This document shows, in pieces, positions 7,658 through 15,832 of a stretch of DNA of 29,603 bases (positions within the stretch are counted from its first letter, which is position 1; every line of letters starts with the position of its first letter). Position numbers and translations under genes: made by a program. The DNA is from Strigomonas culicis. Taxonomy: Eukaryota > Euglenozoa > Kinetoplastea > Trypanosomatida > Trypanosomatidae. The notes under the pieces are model-generated. The model was not told where the DNA came from, searched no databases, and saw only the letters and a program-made list of their open reading frames with translations. The stretch covers positions 1 through 29,603 of the forward strand of contig AUXH01000195.1 of NCBI GenBank assembly GCA_000482145.1, written 5' to 3'.

Positions 7658-9757
7658 ATGTTCCGGAGAAATCTTTTTCCGAGGCTTCTTCCTCTCTGTA
7701 GGACGATTTCAACCACGGACATTGGTACTTTTAATTATAAAAAAGATTCAAAGGGACAACCCAATGATATGATTTTAGAGGGAGAGAAGTCATTTGAAGG
7801 ACCCATACGTTTTTCTACTGGAAAGGATAACAAGCCTGGTGTCCACTCACAAAAGGTTCCAGAAGCTTATTTTGAGAAGGCGTTTCCGAACAAAGAGAAG
7901 GAGCTCCCAAGCAAGCAGCCGGAGCCAAATGAGCCGAAGGATCGCTCGGACAATATCAAATTTCCACAATTTGACACGTCTCTGGGTAAATTTGAAACAG
8001 CACCGTATTTTTCGGGAGGACCAGGAGCCATGCGCTACAATAAATACGTCCGCGAGCCGGAAGACCGCGAAACGGTTAGTTTACGTGATGTAGTGCCCGG
8101 CGTCCCCTGGGACAATCACCACCCGGATCTTGACTACGGCACCTTCACCGGTAGAAGCGACGGCAACACAATGCTTCTTGCGAATACTATAGCAGTTTGG
8201 GAACTAAAACCGGCCATCATGTCACTCTACCGTTCTATTTTGAAGTCATTGCCAATGGTCAAGCACTTTTACTGGCTGCTTATACCACTTCCTCAGATGA
8301 AGGATCGCATTCGTTTGCGCTTTTTGCAGAATCAGCACGTCAAGGATGTGGATGCTGTGCGCCATTTGATTTTCACCGGCTGGATGGAGTTCCAGGAGAC
8401 TGTTATGTTTCGCCGCACTCGTGCATCCGTGGAGAAGTACTTTGGTACTGAGAATATAGACGATATGATACGGCAATACACGAAAGACGAGGGGCAGCAA
8501 CACTCCGATCGCGCCTTTTGGAGTGGCGAAGAGCAAAGGCGTGAGGGTCCCTACGATGGTCACTGGTCGTGGCTCGGCCAAGAGAGTGAGAAGGAGTTCA
8601 ACCGTATCGCGGATCGTGTTCCCAAATCCTGGACAACATCCAAGGGCTTCTTTGAAAAGGGCAAGGCCGATGGAACAAATTTCTGGGAGAAGAACATGGA
8701 CTACGAGGGCTGGTATATTAAGAACGTAGATCCTGACCGCCAGAATGCACGGAAGGAACTCCAGGGGTGGGTGGAAAGTGGTTACAACCAGCCCAAGCAC
8801 TACGCCAGCAAGAATAGACGCGGCTACCGGCGGATGGTGAAGGACATCGAGACCATGATGGAGACTTCAATGGAGGATCTATATACACACAACCGCGAGC
8901 AGTTGTTCCAGTACCTCATTCGTGAGACGCACCCTGAATCGAATCGCATCAATGCCGAGCGCACGTTGGCGCGTCAAGACGACGACTTCTACTCTACCCG
9001 CTTCGACGAGTACGAAAAGTACCTCAAACAGGCCATGCGGGAGATGCCCAACCCTCGACTCTGGAAAACAGATGCCTTTTACTTTCGCCTCCGCTATCTT
9101 CTGTCCCCGCTGGAGTACAACTGGGCAAAGGTGCCGATCGGTCTGGCACAGGAAAAGCTCTTCAATGAGTGGATTTCTGACACGGTCAACTACGCTATTT
9201 ATACCAGCGACACCTTTAGGCAAATCAAGGCGGACAAGAGGCGCAATCCCATGGCGAAGACCTGGGCGGACTTCTACGCGGACTTCGACCCTGATGTACC
9301 GGCTACGCGGCTACTGCCATGGTATGACAAGGAGTTTAACTACGACAGGCGCCACAAATGGGATGAGCGCTGCATGCGCATGAAGCGGTGGGTGCAGAGC
9401 GGAACCATTGATGGGAAGCTTCCCTTCTTTGACAGCATGGTTGCCGAGTGGGAGCAGTACGTGAACCGCCCGGAGCGTTTTAGGGCAGGCGACTCTGCGG
9501 AGCGCAGATACGCGGCACCTCGTATGGTTCAACTGTACCGTGCACTGAATCGTGTGATGGATGTTGCCCTAGCAAACCAGCTGAAGAAGACACTGAAGGG
9601 CAACTTTTCCAATAAATCTGTCGAAGAAATCCAAAAGGCGATCGAAGCAGCAGATTTATCGAACTTTACGTTTAGCGTGCCTACCATCATCTATCCCGAC
9701 GGATCGACACAGCCTGCCCTGGGTCTTGGCGGTGAAGTGGTGAGAGCGTCTGCTTAA
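7658..9757 (+). CDS. NDUFA6: Large mitochondrial LYR-motif protein, complex I NDUFA6/B14-like
   Basis: A 699-residue protein with a basic N-terminus (MFRRNLFPRLLPLCRTIS) typical of a mitochondrial presequence. Around residues 187-262 it carries a Complex1_LYR domain: LYRSILKSLP (LYR at 190-192), then DRIRLRFLQNQHVKDVDAV, a GWMEFQETV segment, and RRTRASVEKYFG. This follows the order and spacing of NDUFA6/B14, where LYR is followed by RdkvRexFxkNxHV, the KGkxElEET segment and the helix after it. B14 sits in the matrix arm of complex I and binds the acyl carrier protein. Ordinary B14 is only about 130 residues. Here about 185 residues precede the domain and about 435 follow it, rich in W, Y, R, D and E, with no membrane span. 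Kinetoplastid complex I and mitoribosome subunits often have such extensions. A mitoribosome-assembly LYR protein is the main alternative. Confidence 0.8.
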   Translation: MFRRNLFPRLLPLCRTISTTDIGTFNYKKDSKGQPNDMILEGEKSFEGPIRFSTGKDNKPGVHSQKVPEAYFEKAFPNKEKELPSKQPEPNEPKDRSDNIKFPQFDTSLGKFETAPYFSGGPGAMRYNKYVREPEDRETVSLRDVVPGVPWDNHHPDLDYGTFTGRSDGNTMLLANTIAVWELKPAIMSLYRSILKSLPMVKHFYWLLIPLPQMKDRIRLRFLQNQHVKDVDAVRHLIFTGWMEFQETVMFRRTRASVEKYFGTENIDDMIRQYTKDEGQQHSDRAFWSGEEQRREGPYDGHWSWLGQESEKEFNRIADRVPKSWTTSKGFFEKGKADGTNFWEKNMDYEGWYIKNVDPDRQNARKELQGWVESGYNQPKHYASKNRRGYRRMVKDIETMMETSMEDLYTHNREQLFQYLIRETHPESNRINAERTLARQDDDFYSTRFDEYEKYLKQAMREMPNPRLWKTDAFYFRLRYLLSPLEYNWAKVPIGLAQEKLFNEWISDTVNYAIYTSDTFRQIKADKRRNPMAKTWADFYADFDPDVPATRLLPWYDKEFNYDRRHKWDERCMRMKRWVQSGTIDGKLPFFDSMVAEWEQYVNRPERFRAGDSAERRYAAPRMVQLYRALNRVMDVALANQLKKTLKGNFSNKSVEEIQKAIEAADLSNFTFSVPTIIYPDGSTQPALGLGGEVVRASA

Positions 9758-10289
9758 GGATGGCTTGTACACACAAGCACCTCAGACCGCAATGCATGCG
9801 AAAAAAAAAAAAAGCATAATGCCTGAAGTGTAGTAGCGTTTGTAGTACAGTTTCACTAATACACTTGTGTTAGCGAATGTTTCTTTTCTGTTGACTTTTA
9901 GGAATGTAGAATCTAGTAGTATCATGCTGGTTTATCTATTCTATTTTTTTTTTCACTCCATTCTACAAGCGATCTCATGATTTAGTGGGTATGTAGACGT
10001 CGTACACTAATGCACTACTGCAAAAGTAAACAAATACAACACCAAAAAAAAAAGTGCGGAAGTGCTTTTCTAGTCCCCTTTTCTTCCTGTGGTTGTAAGT
10101 ATCCAATGCGGAACATATGTACTGAATTCTCTTTTTTTTTTTTTGATCTTATCACTCTTTTATGAAGAATGTCGTTGGTATCCCTGGGGTGACTTTCAAT
10201 GTGCTTTTCCATAATCTGTATTCTTCACTTCTCTTTACTTATCTTCTGTTGCGTGCCACTTTTCAAGTAATCAAAGCGAGAAAAGGAAA
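9758..10289. other. Spacer with 3' UTR and splice signals
   Basis: About 530 bp, AT-rich, with A and T runs. The end, about 10220-10267, is a pyrimidine-rich tract followed by AG at 10266-10267, 23 nt before the next start codon. No gene is seen. Confidence 0.6.
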
Positions 10290-12233
10290 ATGGTGAAAAT
10301 CAAAGGAGCCAAGTCCAAGCGCAAGTCTTCCAAGCAGCGCCATAAAATTGAGCGGAAGAAGAGGGAGCACAAGCGCGACTTGAAGAAGGCAGCCAAGGCT
10401 CTGAAGAAGAATGGATTGGGACCGAAGCGCAGCAAAAAATCCCGTGATATGGCAAAACTGGCCTTGAAGGTTTCTAACACGCACCCGGATAAGGAGGAGA
10501 TTCTGAGCCGGGTGCTTGCTGCGCGTGAAAACGCCAAGGTCATGAAGGCCGAGAAGCGTCACCGGGTGGAGGAAGAGGTGGACGATGTGTCGCAGCAGTC
10601 ACCCGCGGTCGTCTCGAATACACGGCAGCTGCTGTTCATCCCAGCCAAGGTGGGAGGCAATTTCAAGCTTCAATTCCGTCGTGCGCTAGAAGAGCTCGTT
10701 TTACCTGCCGAGGCATCGGGGAAGGATGTGCAGGAGCTACCCTCAGTGGCCTACTTGATCACACTGGATTCACGATTCGCTGTACAGTGTGTTCCGTGGA
10801 CTTTGCTTGATGCTATCATGGAGCAGGCAAAGCTGTACACAGGCAGTCGTAACGTGTTACTGCTGTTTGTCTTGACAAAGGTGGAGTTGGTGTCCGCCGC
10901 GGCCCTGATTTCACAGTTTTCGCTGTTGGCAGCGGAGCTCAATAAGCGCTACCCTGCTAAGAGCATACCGAAACACATTGTGATGACCTTTGTTCCCTTT
11001 TCCATCTACCATGACACTCTGACCAAGCACCTTCTCCGGGTCCTGAACCAATTCAAGGAAAGTGAAGGCGGGAAGAGCAATAAGATGAAGAGCAACCTGA
11101 GTAACAAGATGTGCGCCTTTGTGATCGGACTGCCTAACTCCGGCCGCCGTAGCCTCTCCCGGACGCTCACGCAAGTACAGTACCAAACATCTGTGGGATC
11201 CGCACCTCTGCATGCCGCTCAGTTGCATCTGACACGTACGAAAGAGGATAAAGTGGAAACAAAATTTGCCATCCCAAATGCGAAGGGTGTTACTCTCATT
11301 CAATTTCCGGAGGACCACACCGTCCAAGCGGCACTCCGCACCATCACAGGTGGCGACATTTTCTTTCGCTCGCTTACCTTCATTGAGAAGTGTGAGGAGC
11401 CGGAGGCTATTGCCTGTGCCGTTTTTGATGGAATCGTTGAGAAGCTGCGCCTGGCGCAGGCCTTTTCTCAGCCACTGTTTTCTCCCGCCAAGGCCGACGA
11501 CGAGGGTGCCGCGTTGCAGGCTGCAAGCCGCTTTCTTCGCCACTTGGGCAAAACTGTTCGTCAGGAAAACGGGTTCCATGTTTCGCCCCTCTTTGTCGCC
11601 AATGTGGGGACAATGGGGCAGCTCAATGCGAGCGGTCTGACGGCACACGTAGGATTCACGTCCGGCGAGCAGCACAATCAGACCGCCCTCCTTGACTCGT
11701 CCTACAGCAACGCCACGCCGAGCAAACTAGTACTTATTTCGTCTGTCACCACCCCGCTTGGCAAGAAGGGCCGCGGCGGGGGGAAGGTGTCGAGGAAATC
11801 GGACGCAAAGAACATTCTCCGTCTGGGTGCGCGAACGTTTTTGCGCGAGTTGTGCCAAGGAAGTCACATCCCATGGGCAGTGATGCACGCACTGGGTGGC
11901 GAGGCGCTGAACCCCGCCGAGGTTGGAAAAGCGTCTGAGATGTTCAATGCTTGCTTACTCTCTGGAAAAAAAATAGACAGTCAGGAAGAGCTTAAAGGTA
12001 AAGAGCACCTCCAACTTCTCGTGGGAAACCTCTCATTCCTGATGAGGAGTCTGCTTCCCTTCTTACCAAATGGCGTTGTTGAAATGGGACCCGACTGCAT
12101 CGCACCGCCGCAGTACAGCCTCGACTCTGAATCAGATGAAGAGGAAGACAACGAAGAAGAGGATGAAGCAGAGTCAGGACTAGGAGAGGAGGAAGAGGAA
12201 GAGGAAGAGGAAGAAGAGGAGGACGATGAATAA
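10290..12233 (+). CDS. Nucleostemin/GNL3-like (Grn1-NUG1 family) nucleolar ribosome-biogenesis protein with degenerate GTPase motifs
   Basis: A 647-residue protein. Residues 1-95 are very basic (QRHKIERKKREHKRDLKKAAK, then SNTHPDKEEILSRVLAAREN). They match the GN3L/Grn1 N-terminal domain that targets nucleostemin-family proteins to the nucleolus and 60S pre-ribosomes. The middle (about 105-345) has the layout of a circularly permuted YlqF/YawG GTPase. The G4 position comes first (VLTKVEL, 194-200, where NKxD is expected). The G1 position comes later (GLPNSGRRS, 280-288, where GxPNVGKSS is expected). The G3 position is QFPE at 338-341 instead of DxPG. All three lack key residues, so GTP binding is doubtful. 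The C-terminus from about 612 is an acidic tail of Glu and Asp. The start is the first ATG after the acceptor at 10266-10267. The family call is good. Which member it is (GNL3, GNL3L/Grn1 or Nug1) is open. Confidence 0.75.
   Translation: MVKIKGAKSKRKSSKQRHKIERKKREHKRDLKKAAKALKKNGLGPKRSKKSRDMAKLALKVSNTHPDKEEILSRVLAARENAKVMKAEKRHRVEEEVDDVSQQSPAVVSNTRQLLFIPAKVGGNFKLQFRRALEELVLPAEASGKDVQELPSVAYLITLDSRFAVQCVPWTLLDAIMEQAKLYTGSRNVLLLFVLTKVELVSAAALISQFSLLAAELNKRYPAKSIPKHIVMTFVPFSIYHDTLTKHLLRVLNQFKESEGGKSNKMKSNLSNKMCAFVIGLPNSGRRSLSRTLTQVQYQTSVGSAPLHAAQLHLTRTKEDKVETKFAIPNAKGVTLIQFPEDHTVQAALRTITGGDIFFRSLTFIEKCEEPEAIACAVFDGIVEKLRLAQAFSQPLFSPAKADDEGAALQAASRFLRHLGKTVRQENGFHVSPLFVANVGTMGQLNASGLTAHVGFTSGEQHNQTALLDSSYSNATPSKLVLISSVTTPLGKKGRGGGKVSRKSDAKNILRLGARTFLRELCQGSHIPWAVMHALGGEALNPAEVGKASEMFNACLLSGKKIDSQEELKGKEHLQLLVGNLSFLMRSLLPFLPNGVVEMGPDCIAPPQYSLDSESDEEEDNEEEDEAESGLGEEEEEEEEEEEEDDE
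12140..12232 (+). repeat. GAG/GAA/GAT-rich low-complexity run encoding an acidic tail
   Basis: Imperfect GAR/GAY triplets encode about 30 mostly Glu/Asp residues at the C-terminus of the nucleostemin-like protein. The length is probably variable between strains. Confidence 0.75.
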
Positions 12234-12827
12234 GATCGCATGCATTCAGCGATCCGTCCTATAACGCAGTGCTGTCGGCTCTGAGGTTGCATTTTCCTTC
12301 ACTCTTTTGGCGGTTTATGATGCTTTCCTGTTTCGCTCCCTTTGCAGACGCACACATAATAATAACAATAACAAAAACTCACCCACACGCTCAAATTAAA
12401 GTAATCGCTAAAAAAAAAACATTTTTATTTGTATAAAAATGAACTCGCTCTCTTACACACAAAAAAAGAAAAGAAAAGAGAAAAGAAATAAATGAGAGTA
12501 TTGGTAAATAAACGGACTATAATTCGCTTAACTAAATGACAACTACTTTATTCTATATATGCCTATGGTGTAATGTAGTTTTGGACAGTAGTCTTAACTA
12601 GTATATTTCACTGAAACATGGTGATTCTGTTGTGCGCATATATGTATATGTGTATATAGCTTTCATTCATAAAAACTAGTGTCATGTTTTCATTCAACCA
12701 TCTGAGACGTTAGTATCCGTATTTTCTCCTCTATTAACACTCTTATCTTTGCTCACAATCACTCTTACTGATAGTCTCACTTTTTTGATTGTCTCGTTGC
12801 TGATAGCAAGAAGTGGAATTCTGTATC
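12234..12827. other. Spacer with 3' UTR and splice signals
   Basis: About 590 bp of AT-rich sequence with A runs and TATATG-type repeats (about 12635-12660). A pyrimidine-rich stretch at 12773-12800 precedes AGs at 12805-12806 and 12809-12810. The first ATG after these is at 12828. No gene is seen. Confidence 0.6.
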
Positions 12828-15470
12828 ATGTCGTCCTCACTAATTCAGCAAGAAGAGAAGTACGGGAGGCGCCTTACCATGACCCTTTGCTATGTTAGTT
12901 CTCAAGATGAAACTCACACGGTTGATGCTTTGCGCAAACAGACGCATTCTTCTTGCGGATGGCAGTCCGAAAAGCACTGCGCTTACCCCCAAGAGCTCAT
13001 ATTCCACTTTGACGGGCTAGTTTCGCTGGATCTTATTCGAATCCTCTCTCACGAGAGCAAAATCTCTTCTTGCATCGATGTACACATCGCAGAGCCGTCG
13101 GAGAAGGAAGACCAAAGTGACATCTGTGAATCGTACACCACAGCCCAATTCGTCCGCCTTGGTCACGTTCGCTTCGATCTGAACACGAGAACGAACTTCA
13201 TGGCAAGGGAGCTCAAGACCGTTGGTATTAAGCGAATGTGCAGTTATCTAAAGCTGGTGCTGCGCAAGCCGCACCACAACACGTATAACCTTTTCCAGCA
13301 AGTGGGCATTGTTGGTATCACCGCCTATGGCAAAGTCAGCCGCAACTACAGCAGCTGGCTGGATGTGCCCCTCTCCGTGCCGCTGGGGGAGGAGGTGCAG
13401 GTCTCGCTGGATGAGATGTCCCCTCTGAACCTCGACCAACCGAATAATGTGCCGAACGCCGGACCAATGGATCGAGGGATGGCTGAACTCATAGAAAAAC
13501 TCCGCCATCTGCATGCTCTAAAGGCGAAGGCGGTGCGGGAGGAGGATTACGATGTGGCTGCGGCACTCAAAGGCGACATCGATACTCTAGGAAGAGCAAA
13601 GGAAGCCATTGCGGCGTTGGAACACGAAAAGAAGGCGGCCGTTCAGTGTGAAAACTATGCTAGAGCGAAGCAGATTAAGCAGCAAATATACACACTTTTA
13701 AACAGCGGGTACGAAACAGAAATGAGGAAGAAGGGTGCGCCGCCGGTTAGCACAAAGCGTGCAGCCGATCCGACTGTTCCTGCTCCGGTCGCTGCGAATA
13801 CTATAGACAATGCAGTAAAGATGCCAGTCCAACCACAGTACAACGTCGGACGAACTCCGTCAGTTCCGTCCAAGCATGACGAAACCAAGATTGGCGGTAG
13901 GGGTTACTACGACGTCGACGATGCGCTGAAGAACAAAGACGAACCGGAGGGTAATCCACCTTCTGCAAATCAGGCTGGCCCCATGGGCCTCAGTGAAGAC
14001 GGCAAAGGCGCACCGTGGGAGCGGAAGCTCAACCAGCTCATCAAAAAGAACAGCTCTGAAGAGGGCGGCCCGGCTCCACTTGACAGAGATGCCGTTTCGC
14101 TAGATACTACCTACGAGAAAGACTTTGGCATATATTGCGCAGCATGCCTTCTCGGACGCAAAGGCACTTTCCGTGAGGCTGCCATCAAAGCCATTGCTTG
14201 CTCCGAAGGATTTAAGGCTCTCACTTCGCACACCACCACGGCGGCGGATACACTTTTGATCTATTTGAGCTCCAATGGCCACGGCGTCAGCGATCCCGTG
14301 GCCGGGGTCGTGCTCGCCTCCTGCGACGCGGTGACCGCGCTCGTGTCGAGCCGCCTGTCGGACGCGCCGTCCCTGTCTCATATGAGTACTGGCATGTCGA
14401 TGCTCGTCCCACAACTGGTGTCGCGCTTGGGGGACGCCAATAACCGAGTACGGGAGTCGGTCGAGGCGGTTCTTGTGCGTATGGCGCGGTCGTCCTTTGG
14501 GTCGGAGAAGATCGTTACGGCACTTCTGGTGGACCCCGACAAACAGGGCAAGAAGCCAGCCGGGTTCCGAGCACACTTGAGCCGAATCAAGCTGTTCAGC
14601 ACCTTTGTGGATGCGTTTGGTGTCGACCGGAAAGCGCGTGACAACGCACTAGACGTGAATGCAATTCTCTCCAAAGTTGTGATTCCCAGTCTCCAACATT
14701 CTAACGGAGAGGTGCGAGAGGCGGCGATCAAGCTCTTTGCGAAGCTCGTCGTCTTGCAGCCGAAGGTGGCAAAGCCCTACATGGACAGTATCAAACCTGC
14801 ACAGCAGAGTTTAGTAGAGGCTCAAATCAAGGGTGTAAAGAACGAGAGTGACGACTCAACGGACGACGATGACGATGACAGTGCAGATATGGAGACGGAC
14901 ACCGTTTCTGTTCAGAGTAGAAGACCGTCTTTGGCCGCTAAGAAACCCACAGCTCCAATACCGAAGAAGCCTGCGGCGCAAACACCGAAGAAACCCGCGG
15001 CACAAACACCAAAGAAGCAAGTGAAATCGGCCCCTCCTAGTCGCCCTTCAGAGTCCGCTTCTGCTACGCGCGAATTGAGAACGTGCCAGTTTTGTGGCGA
15101 GTATAATGCAAGTTTCACTGAGGCCAATCTGGATATGCACTATGTGCGCTCTTGCCCGATGCTGTGCCCTTGTCCCCTCTGCGACCAGGTAACCGAAATC
15201 TGCACCTTACAGAAGCACTTGGTGTCGGAGTGTGAGGGTCGTGATTTGGTGAAGGAGTGCCCGCGCTGCCACGAGGCTGTGCGCGCAGAGGAATTGAGGA
15301 CACATCTTGCTGCCAAGGCATGTATTGAGGCAGTTGCATCTCACAGCATTTGCCCATTGTGCCACGCGCGCTTCAAGAACTCTACTGCAGGCTGGAGGAC
15401 ACATTTGGCCAAAGCCCCTGGCTGCGCCAACAATCCGAGAAAGTATGATGGGTCAGGCCCGGTACAGTAA
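12828..15470 (+). CDS. CEP104: CEP104-like (FAP256) ciliary tip protein: N-terminal sandwich, UVR-like coiled coil, TOG domain, zinc fingers
   Basis: An 880-residue protein with the full domain order of CEP104. CEP104 tracks the distal tips of ciliary microtubules, binds tubulin through its TOG domain, and supports tip structure and axoneme elongation. The N-terminal 190 residues are beta-rich and fit the CEP104 jelly-roll. About 225-300 has the paired UVR-like helices (VREEDYDVAAALKGDI and CENYARAKQIKQQI). About 425-670 is an array of helical repeats, the TOG domain. A basic linker with KPAAQTPK repeats follows. Residues 753-870 carry several C2H2/C2HC-type zinc fingers (CQFCGEYNASF, CPCPLCDQV, CPRCHEAV, CPLCHARF), as in CEP104. 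The open frame reaches 15 nt further upstream through a GTG, but ATG at 12828 is the first ATG after the acceptor. Its neighbour is a kinesin gene, but kinetoplastid neighbours need not be related in function. Confidence 0.93.
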   Translation: MSSSLIQQEEKYGRRLTMTLCYVSSQDETHTVDALRKQTHSSCGWQSEKHCAYPQELIFHFDGLVSLDLIRILSHESKISSCIDVHIAEPSEKEDQSDICESYTTAQFVRLGHVRFDLNTRTNFMARELKTVGIKRMCSYLKLVLRKPHHNTYNLFQQVGIVGITAYGKVSRNYSSWLDVPLSVPLGEEVQVSLDEMSPLNLDQPNNVPNAGPMDRGMAELIEKLRHLHALKAKAVREEDYDVAAALKGDIDTLGRAKEAIAALEHEKKAAVQCENYARAKQIKQQIYTLLNSGYETEMRKKGAPPVSTKRAADPTVPAPVAANTIDNAVKMPVQPQYNVGRTPSVPSKHDETKIGGRGYYDVDDALKNKDEPEGNPPSANQAGPMGLSEDGKGAPWERKLNQLIKKNSSEEGGPAPLDRDAVSLDTTYEKDFGIYCAACLLGRKGTFREAAIKAIACSEGFKALTSHTTTAADTLLIYLSSNGHGVSDPVAGVVLASCDAVTALVSSRLSDAPSLSHMSTGMSMLVPQLVSRLGDANNRVRESVEAVLVRMARSSFGSEKIVTALLVDPDKQGKKPAGFRAHLSRIKLFSTFVDAFGVDRKARDNALDVNAILSKVVIPSLQHSNGEVREAAIKLFAKLVVLQPKVAKPYMDSIKPAQQSLVEAQIKGVKNESDDSTDDDDDDSADMETDTVSVQSRRPSLAAKKPTAPIPKKPAAQTPKKPAAQTPKKQVKSAPPSRPSESASATRELRTCQFCGEYNASFTEANLDMHYVRSCPMLCPCPLCDQVTEICTLQKHLVSECEGRDLVKECPRCHEAVRAEELRTHLAAKACIEAVASHSICPLCHARFKNSTAGWRTHLAKAPGCANNPRKYDGSGPVQ
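14955..15022 (+). repeat. In-frame 24-bp tandem repeat (KPAAQTPK units) in the CEP104 linker
   Basis: About two and a half copies of a 24-bp unit encode PKKPAAQT. The repeat gives a basic, proline-rich, flexible linker between the TOG domain and the zinc fingers. A related PKKPTAPI unit precedes it. Confidence 0.8.
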
Positions 15471-15832
15471 CACTACTCACACCGCTTACACAATAGAACA
15501 TGCTTTTATGTACATTTTTTATTTGTTTGTTTGTCTTGTTTCTGTTCAGTCATTCACCACTGTTCTCGGTGGTCGTTCAATTACGGTATACTGCAGAGTG
15601 CTCTTTCCATTTATGCTTGATCTTATGCTGAATGCAATAATACATATACTCCTCTTCTTTCTTCTTTCATTCTTCCTATTGTTATTGTTTTTGTGCGTGT
15701 GTATTGCAGTAACATATCGTTTTCAAACATCTCTATTCTGTTTTTTTCCTTTCTTTTTCAAAACGTGAAAAAAAAAAGAACATAACATAACACTCACAGG
15801 TAATAACTCACGAAGCCTTCCAACCCTTTACC
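15471..15832. other. Spacer with 3' UTR and splice signals
   Basis: About 360 bp, T-rich. A pyrimidine tract at about 15736-15759 is followed by AGs at 15777-15778 and 15798-15799, with the next ATG at 15833. The start of the kinesin gene therefore sits about 33-55 nt after the acceptor. No gene is seen. Confidence 0.6.
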
